From: Serilophus lunatus
Taxonomy: Eukaryota; Chordata; Aves; Passeriformes; Eurylaimidae
Assembly (NCBI GenBank): GCA_013399895.1
Contig: VXBA01004389.1
Coordinates: 868,001-932,000, forward strand
Length of the DNA stretch: 64,000 nucleotides
Reading direction: 5' to 3'
The notes under the pieces were generated by a model. That model saw only the letters and a program-made list of their open reading frames with translations. It did no database searches and had not been told where the DNA came from. This document shows positions 24,664-39,600 of this stretch, piece by piece. The position numbers were made by a program, and so were the translations under genes. How positions within the stretch are numbered: the stretch's first letter is position 1; each line of letters opens with the position of its first letter.

Positions 24664-27600
24664 GTAAATAAATTAAAAAAAGGCTTTAAAAGTTCTCTGT
24701 GCTATTTGCTGAAAACTTCATTGATATTAAGAAATGCCTTTTAAATGAATATTCCTTTAAATGTCAGATTTCAGCTGGTACAGTTACACCATGTGAAAAG
24801 CAGATTTATTTCCTAAGAATGGAAACAAAAGGCCAAGAAATGCTGAAGTTTCTGCTGTATTTAGAATATGTTATTTTCTTTTAAACCATTATTTCTATTT
24901 TAGCCTATATGTCCCCTGGTGTCTTAGATTTGTTATAGCTTTGTGCACTTGGATGTTTCATAAGGGTAAAGCAGTTCTTGGTTTGGGTGTCAGATGTTAA
25001 TATGTTAAACCTTCATCCTTGTCCTGAAATGGGTTAATTATTGGTAATAAGGATGGAACTGGGTTTTGTGTGACCACCTGCAGTCAGGAGAATAGCCCAC
25101 AGCACATCCTGCTTGCTGATAAAGGTGTCTTGCATAACAACTGAATTTGAGTGCAACTTCTGCACCTGGTCACTTAATTCTGAACAGTATCTCTCTCTTA
25201 GCCATCTTTGGGTAAATGTGCTTGGAGGGGAGAATTTCTAAGCCTTTTTATTTCTTTATTTTTGTAATTGTTGCATTGAATTGTTTTGGGTGCCTAAATT
25301 GGGGAAGCTCAAACTGTCTGAGCTTTGTATCAATAAGAGTCATCTGGTGGAAGTCTTGGTTATCAGAGATACTGATCTTCATCTCTGATTGGGTTGGTGG
25401 TGTAAGAAGAAAAGCGTGACTGGCAGCTGCTGTTTGTACATGAGGGCCCTGAGCTGAATAGGGGTTCAGGATCTACAGGGACATGGGCTCTGTGCAGTAG
25501 AAGATGGATAATCACATTATTGTGTATAAAAATATATCTTCCAGTTTGTTTTGTTGTTGTTGTTTTGGTGGGGGTTTTTTAACCAGCTCTAGTAAGTTGG
25601 TAAATTTTCTGGAGAAGGTTTGAACTTGCTGAAGGTTAAACAGAGTGTAAATATTGTTGAGTCAAGTGGGGGCTTGCTTGGTCCAGCTTTACAGTCTGCC
25701 TCTTAATCTGATGTGCAGTAGGTGAAAAGCATGAATTTAGCTTTTTGTTAACAGTTTGAAAAGTTGAAAGTTTATAATCAAAGGCAAGATTTAGGGTAAG
25801 CATTTACTTCTGCCCCTGCTTCTACTTCTGTTTGGAGCACTAATTTGTCACTCATTAGTGTAATGCATGACTCCTGTTGATACAGGGTATCCCTAAAACA
25901 GAGCTCAGAAAGATTTCACATGAATAATAATTAAAATAAAAAGAAAATCCAGCACTTCTGGAGAATAAAATGTACACCTTTATTATTCTTGTTCTTCAGT
26001 TACAGTTTGATTGTGCTTCCTCCTGGAGCACCAAATATGTGGCAACACTTGTTGCAGATTAGATGGGCCTTTGATTGGTGTAATGTTTCTTTCCCCGTAT
26101 AATGCTTTTAAAGTCGATTTTACTGAATGTGTTTATAGGATCCAGGTTTAAAAATTTACAAAACAGAAGTTTTAGATGAGATGGTGTTTTGTTTTAGTAC
26201 AGTAATAATGCTGTATCCTATTAAGGAAGATACTGGGTTTCAAGGAGACATAACATGGAGGTGCCTTATCTTTCTAGATTATTTTAAGGGCAAAAAGCCT
26301 GTAAACTCTTCCACTACCTTCCTAATTCTAATGTTTAAATTCTTTGCTTAGGAATATAGGCTTAAGAAATAGGGCCTTTCTTTGCATAGCTTTAAAACTG
26401 GAATTGAACACCATCAGGTTGTGGTTTCTCATGTGAACCTCTTACAGTCAGTAATAAGGAGGGGACCAATTCTTCAGGTTCCAGATTTGTATCCCCCCCC
26501 AAAACTTAGGACTTGAACTGCAACGGACGCTTGTGGAACTTGAAATTTTAGACAATGTTTTGCAAAGAAAAGTGCAATATACACATGTACACAATGTTTC
26601 AAACTTTGCTTTTTTTTCCCCCCTTCTTTTTAGGAGACTACCTTCACTTTGACGTGATGTGTGAAGTTTGTTAGTCAGCATTTTTGTTTCATTTTTAGAG
26701 TTATTGTGAAAGGTATGTCTGAGAAAAATAAATCTTGTTCTCTTGTGTTCGTTTCTATCAGAGCATTTTGCTCTCAATGTACAGAAGCCAAATAATAAAG
26801 AAATGTGTGGAATTGTGTTTCATTACAAGTTCACAAGTCTTTGTTAATGACTGGGATAATGTGACTGTCTAAAACTTCTCAAAATGGTAATTTCAATCTG
26901 TCTTTGCCTTTTGTGTGATGTTTTACAGGGTTTTAGTTCTGTCAAAAAACTGAGTGTATGTTTCACTGGGGTTCTGTTTTTCTCCTAAAGGTTACAGGCA
27001 CTTTAGCATTGTCTGTACCTTGAGGGTGCATTGTGCTGCACAGGGAGGACTTTGTAGTCACCCTTTCTTGTTAAGCTTTTTGCCTTGTTATGGAAGAATC
27101 AAGCAAAGAGCTAAATTAGACATACAGAAATGTTAAACAGACACTTTGTAGTCAGATGAGAAAGGAATAGCTGCTCTTACTGTACCATATAAAAATTTCA
27201 ACTTCAAGATATAATTACAGGCTTTTTATTTAGAATCTTAAAATCAACTTATCATCTAAAAGAAATGGTGCAGTGTGTAGTTAGACTGTGAGTAACTTCA
27301 TATGTAACCACTTCTCTGAGAAATACTGGATACTCTGTCATCCTTTAGCTCCTTCCTGCTGAGGGATCCTAAAGCAAAGGAGTTGTACAAGCCTAATGTG
27401 GACAATCTGAGCACAATACTAAGCAACTACAGCACATCTTTGCATGGTCTCTGTTCACAGGGAATGAGTGCTGTACCCTTGTAAGCAGTTTGTGGTGAGA
27501 ACAGAAGAGCTGTAAATGTAGCATCTGGTGTAGAGATGTCCAGGTTATCAGGCTGGTTCTATTCCTTTCTGCAGCACATAACTGGGGGGAGGCAGGAGTG

Positions 27601-30600
27601 GTTTCCATTTCTGCTCAACCTGAACACTGTTTGTGAATTGTGCTGGAGCCTGACATGGAATGAGGTTTCTTCCTTCCTGCTCATTTGAACCCCTATGCCC
27701 CAGCTTCCATTTCTGCTGCATATTCAACAAACACATGGGCAGTTTTTAGGCTGTATACAATATAACTTAGTATAGTGGCTTATAGGCTGTTAGTCATAAT
27801 AGAAAGAGGGCAAAGTTTGTACAGTATAATATGTAGTATCTATTAGACCAATTCATAAAAAATAAACTCCCTATAATCTTTCAAGCATGAAAAGCTTTGT
27901 TAGCTTGCTTGAATTTAAGATAGTAGACCTATTTATTCTCTCTGAGCAAAAAATGTTTTCTTCTTTTATTCTGTAGTTCCTTGCTGAGCCTTTCATAATT
28001 TTGCCCCTCCCTACTTACAGACTTCTGCTTTCTTTTGTCAATCCCATCATTTTATCAGAAAAGCAGAGTAATTATCCAGTACTGATGCCCACACATAGAA
28101 TATATTGATCTAGTGGTATAATTATGCTTCAAGAACTCTGCCTGTTCATTTTCTTCTAAAAGAATCCCTTTGAGAAATGGAGGAAAAAGTATCAGGATTT
28201 GATCATGGCAGAGATTCTGTTGCAAAGGAGAGGCTTGAGCTGAACTGGGAAACAATGCCATTATCTCCAATGCACTTGTGCATATCTGGGCATTTAAATC
28301 TTTAATCTGAGGAACAGGCAACTCTGGAAAAAAGAAAGGGAGCTTCCTCACTGAGGACATTGTTGCACTGTCTTTCATAAATAATTTGTAAACAATGAAA
28401 GGACATTAAGTATTTGTATGTTGACACATGTGGAAAAAACAAAATTTAATTTAAATTCACCAAACTGTATGAGCAAAGCAGATCATCTCTATTTACTGGG
28501 AAAGTCAGGAGCTGCTCTTTAAAAGGGACTTACATTTCAGTTCTTTGAGCAATTCTCTCAAAGATAGTGTTTGAGTTTACAGTGATGGATAGGAAGGAAT
28601 GCTATGTAAGCTGTAGCTAATTAACTCATAATAAATTGGTTCTTAAAATATATGCATAAATAAGTTAATGTTAATCATAGAAATACCATATACATCTTAC
28701 TGACATTCATTAGAAAGTTTTTAAAAGATTCTACTGCAAGTAGACTGATGAATGAGACATCTGTCTCTGTCACTTGTATTTGACGCTTTTTAATAATAAA
28801 ATAGAAGGTTTTCCTGAATTTATGCCTTTATTTATGGGCAGTCACAAAGCTGTGTCACAAATCTGAATTCCCTATAGTAGCATTGTTGGATTTTTGATAG
28901 GTTTTCACTAGAATTGTTTCATGCCCATATTTCATAAGTTACCAAACAGCTGTCCAATTTTTTTGAGTTCAAGTGCATGTGTCGTCTTTTTTGAATTTAA
29001 ATTAATTATTCTTCACCTCATGCTTTGAGGGATCATACTTTACCCAAATGTTCTGCTATCATTTAGGAAATGTCTGAAGTTTAAACACATTTCTGGCTAC
29101 CTTTAGCAGAATTGTATTTAACACCCCACAACAAACCGATTTCTACTGTCAGGTATCTGAATTTACCAAAACAGTAGTTTCAACTTTTGTAGAACTTGTA
29201 GCATAGAAATTCCAAAAAGGCATTGTATGTTTTACCTTCTTTTGCCTACTTCAGTGCTAGAGCACTCAATAAATTGTCAAAAAGTCAAGATTTACTTTCT
29301 AATTGCCCCAATGTCTCTGAAAATTTCTTTCAAGATCTGTCAAAGATCTGCTTTTTACCAAACACAACCACGTGTGCCCTTGCATATTGAGCCCTGTTCA
29401 TCACATGAAACACTTGTCCCACTGTTTATTTGTTTGGGGATTTTTTGTGTGTCACTGTTTTAATCCTTTGGGTTTCCTTTCTTTGCTGCTGTTGACCAGG
29501 TCACAAATGGTGTGGGTTTTTATCATGAACCGAATGAGCTCCCAGAGCAGTTCATCCGCTCAGCGCCGGCGAATGGCTCTGGGAATTGTCATCCTCCTCC
29601 TTGTTGATGTGATATGGGTTGCCTCTTCAGAACTCACTTCTGTAAGTATTGCCCCACACATCTGAACAGGAAAATAAAAGCCCATTTCAAGAGAAAGGTG
29701 CAGTAGAAATGTGGTCCCTCAAACAAATCCTCAGTGAGTGGTGGTGTGCAATGTTTAACCACCTTCTCAGTGACACTTTGGGGTTGGTGAGCCAGATTTA
29801 ATCCACTCAAAGTTACAAATAAACTCGGTAACTGTTGCTTTCAAGACAGAAGGTGTTACTGATGACTTAAAAATTAAACAGCACAAGCTCATAACTGTGT
29901 ATTGTAATTACAGAGTGGATTTTGTTTATTGACACGTTGATTAAAATAATGCCCGTGTGTTTCCTGCAGAGTAGTAAATGAGATGTAACATGGCAGGCTG
30001 GGTGATACAGTGGATTATAGTTCACAACATCCAGAAGTCCTGGTCAAAAGGAATCAGGTTGTGGAGTTTAAGCCCTGTAGTTGCATCTACTTAACACATA
30101 CCCCTTATTGAAACTCTTCTCATATTTATTTCATATTAAATTTTAGGACTTAAAATGGAGCTTTAGCAGTGGAAATCAAGAAACTCTGGGCAAATTCAGG
30201 TTTTTTGAGCTGTCATGAAGTTCTATATCAGTTTTGAAACTTAAGCATATATTACTTAATCTTCTCTAACTTAAGATTACTGTTATTGTTAATAAAAGGG
30301 GCCTTTAATTTAGAAAATATTTGTATGTAAATGTACTTTCAGTCCTGTTTCAGTTTAGTACCATATAAAAAAGTTGCTTGCTCAGATACAAGTAAAAATT
30401 AGTTTTTTTCTGATGGGATTGTATGTTACAGAATGGCTCAGTGCCTTCTTGTTGGCATTGGAAATTGTTTGGGAGAACAGGTTCTTTTGGTCATCCCTGC
30501 CCATACTTATAGTGCTTTCATTTTGGGAACCAGATTTCTCTGGACTATATTCTTACACCTGTTCATTCATTTTGTGAATTCTCACCTATTTGGTAATTTT

Positions 30601-33600
30601 GGATACTGCAATTATTTTCTTTCCACAGTATGTTTTTACAAAGTACAACAAACCTTTTTTCAGTACGTTTGCAAAAACATCCATGTTTGTTCTATACCTC
30701 TTGGGATTTATTGTTTGGAAACCATGGAGGCAACAGTGTACTCGTGGGTTTCGAGGAAGACATGCAGCTTTTGTAAGTATTTTAACTCTGTAAATATTGT
30801 GGTGTTTGTTTAAATTTGTACAGAAAAAACCAACACTTAAAATAGGGACTAGAGAAGAGCAAAGTTTGCATATTTATGATATAGTACTTTCAGAAAAATA
30901 ATAATAAACTGAATCACTACACAGGAAGATTTGGCCATCATAATAGTTGTCTTGTGAAAGGAGGGAAGGAAAAAGCAATATGAGATGTCTCAGGAGTCAT
31001 AAGAAATGCTCTACTGGACCAGGTCATTGGCTCCTCTAGGCTGGTATTTTATCATGGACAGTTGCAGAGGATAATTCTATTTCAGAAGAGTTTGTGAACC
31101 TTGCCACTGTTGGCTGTTGGTTCCTTTTCACTTCCCCAACAACTGTAACCTGTGGAATCAGAATTGAGACTGTGTAATTGATTTTTAGTACTGACTTCTT
31201 TGTCTCCGGCACAACTACGAACAGTTTGCTGAGGGGGTTTAAAGTTATGTTTTGTAAGGGCGGTACATTTTTGTAATTTTTTAATACTGTTTTTTTTATA
31301 GCCTTTGTGCACAAGTTAGGAACAGTTAGTATTAGAGACTGAAATTATTGCTGTATGATAGAAATACATGGTTGGATTTTTTTTACAAGGAAAATAAGAG
31401 ATGCTGGGAAGAGCACTTATTCCGTGCCAGTGTTTCAGAATTCTGAACAGCAGGACTCAGGAAGCACAAAGGCATTTGGCCTGATATTAATCTCACATTA
31501 AAAGAAAGAAAATGTGATCCAAGAACATGCTGTTAATCAACATGTTGTTATAGAAATGAGCTTGTGTGAAAGGAACTGACTTCACATCTTCTGGCTATGT
31601 TAGACTTCACTGGTAGAGGCAGTTGTAGGCATAACATGTTTAAAGTTTTACATGACTTTCATCCAAATTATTTTTATTTAAAAAACCCACAAAGAACACA
31701 CACACACAAAAAACCAAAATGGAAAGAGAAACATTTTGGGATTTATTTGGTTTTTTAAATCTTGAGTTAAACACACAACATTTAGAGTTGGCTGATATCT
31801 TGACATAATTTTTTCTAGATCAGCCTTTAATGCCAAATGTCCGTGTATAGAATGGCATGTGTTAGATTTGATTTGTTCAGGCTTTCATAAGATAATGAGG
31901 AAATAGAACTTAAGAGTTTCTTTATTAGCAGTAATGGCAAATCAGGGTGATGAAAGTGCTAAAGAAGGATTAGTTGTGCAGAGCAGTTATACTGACCAAA
32001 TTTATTAATCTGATGAGTATAATTATAAGAGTAAGCTGTTGCCTTGTGTGAGTTGCAGTGGTTACACTGACCAGCTGAATCCTGTGCACTGCTGTGTCAC
32101 AGAAAGAGGCAATTTGAACTCCTATGAGCTGGACAGCAGTGAGTAAGAGTGCTCAGCCTGTCACATGTTGTGTGTGGCACTTGTGACACTGTTTCTGCAA
32201 TCTCATTATTTTTCCTTTCTTATCCTATAATATGTAATTTTAAAAATAATCTGTAGGAAGTAGCCATGTGCACTTAGAAGATTCTAACTCCCAGGAGTTT
32301 AGTTAAAAATTCAACTGTATAATCAGTGCAAGTGCCTTTAGAAGGTCTTGTGTTTATTAATCTGGAATAATTATACAATGATAGGGTTTTATTTCAATAA
32401 TGATTACTTGGGTAAACACTCACACCTTTACTCTTAAGTCCTCTTCTACGTAGAGGCTTTGTGTAAGAGATTTGCTCCAGCTTGGTAGAACAGCAAGCTG
32501 CAGGTCAGGGAACAGGGGCTTGATAAGGTGCAGAAAGGAAGAGAAGGAGTGGGACTTGACCTCATCAGCTAAGGCAAAGTTCTATGTTTTTTATGCAAAG
32601 CAACTTTGCCTCAATAAAATGAATAAAGAAGCAGCTTGGTGTTAGTACACAATAACTTAGTGAAGCGTGTCCTGCTGAGACTGAATTGACAGGTTTTGGC
32701 TTTCTAACAGTCCCATCCTGCATTCATACCTGAGTAGTTGAATTCAGTAGGATTCTCCAGAAGGTACAAGGAACTACTGAAATTATTTACTGAAGTTGTA
32801 AGCCCTCTTGGTATTGGGGAGGAGAGCTGAAGGGAGAGGGGGAATTGTGACAGGATTATGGAAAAAGTAATTAAAAAACTTACTCTCCAAAAATTTCTAA
32901 TTATTAATAAATCTACCTTGATAGTTTATTACATTTAAAGTTCTGTAATTAGTTTGCAGATGCTGAAGGTTATTTTGCTGCTTGTACAACAGATAACACT
33001 GTAAACAGTTCTCTGGTAAGTGCCTTAATTTGTGAAGGTCAATGCTTTACAGTAATCACTACCCTCAATTACAGTTTTTGAAATACCATGGTCTGAAATG
33101 TAGTAAGTTCTTGGCAAAGGGGATTGGTAACTTACATGCTTATATGTTACTAATAAGTGCTGCAAATAATGAGATACTATAAGAAATGCAGGTTCTCTCA
33201 GCTCAGTGAAACACTTTTGAATGTTTCTGTAGCAGTTAGTCAAAGAAATATTATGTTGTACAAAGGAAACCTTTAAATATTCAGCTCAGTACCTGCCAAA
33301 GCGACATGTGGAGAGCGGTGGTAAAGCCAAACAGTTTTCAAGTCTAAAATATACAACAGAATCATTCAGTTGGTTGAGAATTTTGTATCATGTGATCCTG
33401 CCTTGCTGCCCTTCCAGTGGATGGAGTGGCTGCTCACAGTGTGGTGCTGGTGACGTGCTGATAAGCTGCACTGCCAGGCAGCATTTTTGTGGTGATTTTC
33501 ATCATCCATAAGTGACAGTTGGTTATGCCCCTGTTGATCACAGGTTGCTGCTTGACCTCTGTGCCTAAAACATGAGGCCACAAGCAGAAAACACAAAACT

Positions 33601-36600
33601 TTTAAAGTTTGCCCCATCTCTGTAACAATCCCTGTAGAGGGAGGCAATTGAATTGAAGAGACATGTTCTTCATTTAATTTTTTGAGGTTTTTTCCAACTT
33701 TAACTGCCTTTGGGAGTAAAATCTTCTTAGTCTGCCCAATTCTTCCAGATCATCAGACTCCAGAATCTCGGACAATTTTGCATAAATTGAAATACCCACA
33801 AAAATTCTGGTTCTAAACAAGGAGCCTGATGAAAATGCAGCTACCAGATCTTTTTCATTACTGCACTCTTATAGTTTATTAATGTATTTTAAACAGGCAG
33901 CTTAAAACTTGTCATGTTAGCAGAAGTTTTAATTGTTTAAAATACTTGTAAGTGCCTTATGTATTGAAGTTCCTTTCCCAAAGTTTTTTTACTTTGAATT
34001 CTAGTTTGAGCTTTTAGGGTCATGGGAGGAAAATGAGCACATAGTGATTTTTGTATATATGCTGTCTTTTCTCATTTATGTTTCTAGTTTATAATTTGGC
34101 CAGAAGCTGTAGTTCTTGTGGAACATCTGTGATATTGATCAGTTATTTTGTAATTTTAAATCAGTTTGAATTTTCTGGGCATAAGTTTTGTATTCATGAG
34201 GGTGTACACAGAAATGTACAGTTCTTTTTGAATACTGATTTACAACATATGTAATACATTGTATACATTATGCATGAACATTTTTGACAAGTGTATCCAC
34301 TGTGTGCAAGCCTACTTTAAGTTTGATTCTCTTACTATTCACCAAGCTTTTCTTTTATTTAGTTTTCTAGTTTGCTAAATTAATTTTACTGCTTACAATT
34401 TAAATGTCCCACTTAACTATATTTTTACTTATACTGATTCATTGCAGAGTGAACCTTTATATGTTCCTGTAAAGTTTCATGATTTGCCAACTGAAAAAAA
34501 TGGCAGTAATAATAGTGATGCAGAGAAAAGTGAGTAAAGACTTTTGGAATGCTGAAATATTAGTTTTTGGGTGAAGGAATGACTTTCCACTTGTTTAGTG
34601 TAACTGCTGTCATATTTCAGGACTTGCCTTCTCCTCCCCCCTCTTTTTTATTTTCCTTCAGTCTCTTATTGCATGAATTGCAATCTCATATATTTACTTT
34701 CAGGTAGAGAAAACATAGGCCTGTTGTTCAGTTTACCTTTCTTGGTCACTGCAGATCCAGCCTATGTTTATCTCAAGGGACCAACTGGGTTCAGTACTTG
34801 TGGTTCTTTCCTTCTGGGCTTGTATGACCAGCAGCAGTGAGTCAGCCTCTGGAAAAACATGCTATTGTCCTTTTTAGAGCAGGAGCAAAGCAGTCAAAGT
34901 AAGAATTTTAACAGTCTATGTGCATTCCGATTTTATTTAAGCCTCACTATCTTGTGATAGTATCTGAAACAGGCCTAACTATCCCAGACAACTGTAGAAA
35001 CATGGCTGTCAGAAAAGGCAATTATCCTCAGCAGAAGAGTCCTTGCTTATAAAAGAGAAAGTCTCTTTGTTAATTTCTAGATAGTGTTAAGAACCACTTT
35101 GGTAGGCCCTGCTGTCCTGGGACAACGTGCACCCATCACTTCAGAGTTGTTGGAGCCATAGCTGTTCCCTTGACATGTTTTAGGAAATCAGGTGTTGTTT
35201 CGTATTGAATTAGGCAACTATTTACATGTCGTGTGAAGTGTGATGTTTTCTTTACACAGAAAGCTAGTGATACTTGAAATAGCCTTATGCACAAAACCTG
35301 ATCCTGGTTTGCAAGATGAGTTAGAGGGTGGCTTTCAAAAGAGCAAGTGACTTTATGACCACTGCTAAGCTTTGAGGTCCGTTGGACTCTCACCTGAAAG
35401 AAATTTTGTCCTTGCATGTGTAGTTGTGTGCAGGTTTTGGCAGCTTGGCTGTTAAACAGTTCAAGATAATCTGCTTTGTAACACTTATCAATATGGAATA
35501 ATTCTTATCTAAAAGTTTGTTGCTATGTTTTGTTGATTTTTTTGACAGGGAGCAGGGATGGTGCTTTTCAGTGAGGTTTTCTTGGGTGGACAACTGTACT
35601 GATTGAAAACAGTAATTGTGCTTTGTCTTATTAGTGGCCTCTCAAATAGCAAAATACTAGTTTAGTAATAATAGCAGCAATAATAATGGCATGTCTTCTA
35701 TTTGGATAATAACCTGTTATTTGTGCAGCATTGTAATCAACGCTGTGTTAGAACATTGTGGGTTTATTTGCATATGTGTCAGCTCAGAAAGTCTAATGAT
35801 AATATGAAGCTTTTTTTCTTTCTTTTTTGCCTCTCAAGCTCCCAAAAAGCCTCGTGTCAGGTTCAGTAACATCATGGAGATTCGACAGCTCCCATCAAGC
35901 CACGCAGTGGAAGCCAAGTTGTCTCGCATGTCATATCCAACAGTTAAGGAGCAGGAATCCATATTAAAAACTGTAGGAAAACTCACTGCAACTCAAGTAG
36001 CAAAAATTAGCTTTTTCTTTTGCTTCGTGGTATGTGCTCCATTTTTCAGAAAACATAACTACAGATGTGTTTAAAACTTGTATGACAATAATGAAAAACT
36101 ATTGAAATGACTTGTCTTCTTTAAGCTCCGTTTTATAAATATACTATAAGATGTAAAAGGTTCCTCATGCTGGATATGAAAATGCAAGATCTTATAAATC
36201 TGTTGGTAGTTGGTGTTTCTGTATCATGTCTTGGTTCTGAGGGAATAGAGAGATAAGTGGCATGATTTTTGAAACAGTAAAAATGCAGAGGAAATCAGTG
36301 ATACATTTTCTAGAAGCAGCTTCATGATACTGTCAGATAAGTTCTATAGAATGTGGACCCACCACAACTTTTCCTCTGGAAGTAATGCTCTTTAAACATA
36401 GTATTAGTAGTAGTATTAACAATAATACAACCACAACGAATTAACAATAATACATTATAATGTGTATACATAATATTATATAATATATATATAATAATAC
36501 CATTCATACATGGACCAGAAAATGGTGATGTAATTATCCTTGTGTGTACATAAACTACATGCACACAGGAGCAAGAGAATAAGTCACTCATTAGTGATTT

Positions 36601-39600
36601 TGGATGGATGACATAGCTTTTTAAAAAGTGATTTACAATTCTGTGTGTCTTATGTACCTATAGACACACACACATGCAGATTTTCTGAGGATACAATCTT
36701 CATGTTCAAAACAAATCCTGTTTATGCTGTTCATGGATGCTGCTGCTCTTGGCATATATATGTGTTTCTTCTTGGACTGTATGAATATTTCCATGAGACT
36801 TCAGAGACAACACTTGTCATTTTATTCCTTGAAGGAGGAATTAACAAATATTTTTTAGGTATTGAATATAAATGATGCTTGTTTTTCACAGTAGAGATGT
36901 GTGCTGGTTTGAAGTACTCTAAAAAAAAATAATCATTAGGCTGACTAATGTCCCATGCTTTCCTGAAATTTCTTGGCAATCCTTGTGCAATTATCATCTT
37001 GAAGCACTCCAAAACAAGTTAAAAGTGCCTTCAGTTACTACAGAATAGCTATTATAATGCCATTTTAATTATTTTTAAGTTCTGAAGTATGTTATTTCAT
37101 TATTAAACACATTCTTGCATGTGGTTGGTTTGGTCCAGTTCTAAGTTTGCTGCTGTGTTTTACTGTACCTGCCACTTTAATAGGAGGTAGAAATCTCTTT
37201 AAGATAAAAATCTAACTCTGATTTTTATTTTTGGTTAAATAGTTAGGTTTTTTTTCCTTTAAGTACAGTTTTATTGTACTGACAAAATCTCTGTTGTTGC
37301 CATTCAAGTAATAATAAAATTATTTTCTTTTTCTCCAGTGGTTCTTGGCAAACTTCTCTTACCAGGAAGCTCTGTCAGATACCCAAGTTGCCATAGTTAA
37401 TATCTTGTCATCAACATCTGGTAAGTTTTATTTACACCACCAGAAGGCTTTTTATAACAGAGAAATCTCTTGTTAGAGTAGACTTCACGGTTTTACCCAT
37501 GGTTTTGTGTTAAAGCCATTGGATATTTGCATTCAAAAAATTCACTGTATATTTGCAGAGGCTTAGGCTACCTTCATGATCCCCCCTTGCTTTTTGAGTT
37601 TGTGTGTCTGTGCTTATGCAGTTATGTCTGTGTATTATAGGGATATATTGGGAGTGCAGCAGGTTTGAAGGAAAGGTTGTGTAACTTTTTATCAAAATAG
37701 GTACGATTTGGAGTAAGGTTTTCTTGCTAATTATCTTTTTTTAAAAAAAAAGAGTTTAGGAGTAAAGAACTTAAACTACCTATGTATGCATATCACTTGC
37801 TTTAAAGGTTATATTCAAGGCTCTAATACAGGCTTGAAAGTATTTATATTATGTGACAGCCCATATTTTGAGGATTAATGTTTGTCATTTTATAAAACTG
37901 ATTTTAAAAACAGAATTATGAGTTTCTACTGAGTTTTTGGGCTTATTGCAGTTTATTTTGTTTGTATGGCTGGTCTTTCTGATTTCTGAGCATGTATTTG
38001 CTCAGACTTCACATCACAAGGTGTTAATTTCATTATAGTTCTGATTAAAATTAAGGATGCTAGGATCAAGTAGTTAAAACAAGTCTGTGAAATACAAAGA
38101 AGAAAATGTCTGTGAAATTTTCTGAAAAAGTTAGTGGCAAAACTTAGTTGTATGAACTTTTCTTGATTTGTCTTTCAGGCTTTTTTACATTAATTTTAGC
38201 TGCAGTCTTTCCCAGTAACAGTGGAGACCGGTTTACCCTGTCCAAATTACTAGCTGTTATTTTAAGGTAAGATAGTGGGATGGAACATGTGGTCAAAAAC
38301 TCCCTGATACAGTGAGAGAATAGCTGTGGTATCTGGACAATAAATGATACATATCACTTTCTTAAAAATCTGTGTTTCACAGATGAAATGAGCAAGTGAA
38401 TTAAGTCTTTTGAAATACTTCACACCATGAACAATTACCAAATCTCATTCTCCTGTAGGAAAATAGATTAGTCAGATTTCTGCTGAAAATGTCAACTTAC
38501 TTTCTTCTTATTTAATTCTGTTTCTCTCATTTTTGTGTAGATGAGGAAAAAGGAAGTGGTTTGACATTGAGTGTTGTCAACCTGTTTCATTAAATGCCTG
38601 GTGCATTGTTCTGGGGAGTTAAAAGTGCATTCGGTTGGTTTGGTTTTAGTTTAGGGTCAGGCCTTAGCAATAGAGAACTTCTTTTGGCTTTCCAAAAATG
38701 GGTTTTGGTGAACTAAAAATGCCTAAAGATAGAAATGTATTTTTATGTTTTTCTTTCTCTTTATTTTTCTGTATTTGTAAAAAAGTTGCTGGGTTTAAGT
38801 AGCATTTTGCATTTCTTCTCTTTTGCTAGCATTGGTGGTGTGGTACTTGTTAACCTTTCTGGATCTGAAAAATCTGCTGGAAAAGATACAATAGGTATTT
38901 ACTTATGGCTTTTAATCCTGGGATATGCAGTGATGAGTACAATACTGAGTAGTCGTATAGCAAACTATAATATTCTCACTAATGTAACCTTTTACAATCT
39001 GGCTTTTTAGTTTGAACTTCAGAAACTTGCCATTTATGATAATTTTCCACCCCATATATATAACTTAATTGAGAAAATATTTGCATTTCTGAGCTTTCTA
39101 CATTTTTCCATACTTTTCCTGTATTAATGGGTTGTGTAATAAACAGTTTCTCACTGATGGTTTTATAATAGGTGTGTGTTTAGGAGAGTTGGTCCTACTG
39201 TGCATAAGATGTTTGGCCTGTCTTAATGGAGTGTTTTTTCCATCTTTCCAGGTTCCCTTTGGTCTCTTGTTGGAGCCATGCTGTATGCTGTGTACATAGT
39301 AATGATAAAAAGGAAAGTAGATAGAGAAGATAAGCTTGACATACCAATGTTCTTTGGTAAGACTAAAAATAACTCTATTGCTAAAGTTTTAGTTCAGCAT
39401 GTGATTAAATTGTTTGCTTTCAGGCACTAAAATGTGTATCAGTGGAAAAGCCAAGGACGTAGAGAAAACCTGTTATTCCCATGATTATGAGTATTTTAGA
39501 GACTGGTTGTATGAATTGATTCTTGTTTACAGCCTTAACAGTGTAGGAATGCAGACACCTCCTTTGACTTAATGAAATTTTTCAATTTTATTTTCAATTT

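Larger units (their letters stand above)
29642..37338 (+). other. SLC35F5 introns 2 to 6
   Basis: Introns at 29642-30628, 30773-32952, 33016-34447, 34530-35838 and 36030-37338. All are AT-rich with small simple repeats: a CA run near 31691 and an AT-rich microsatellite near 36460-36505. A segment near 30995-31085 has the look of an old interspersed repeat (ACTGGACCAGGTCATTGGC). No other genes are seen. Confidence 0.75.
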
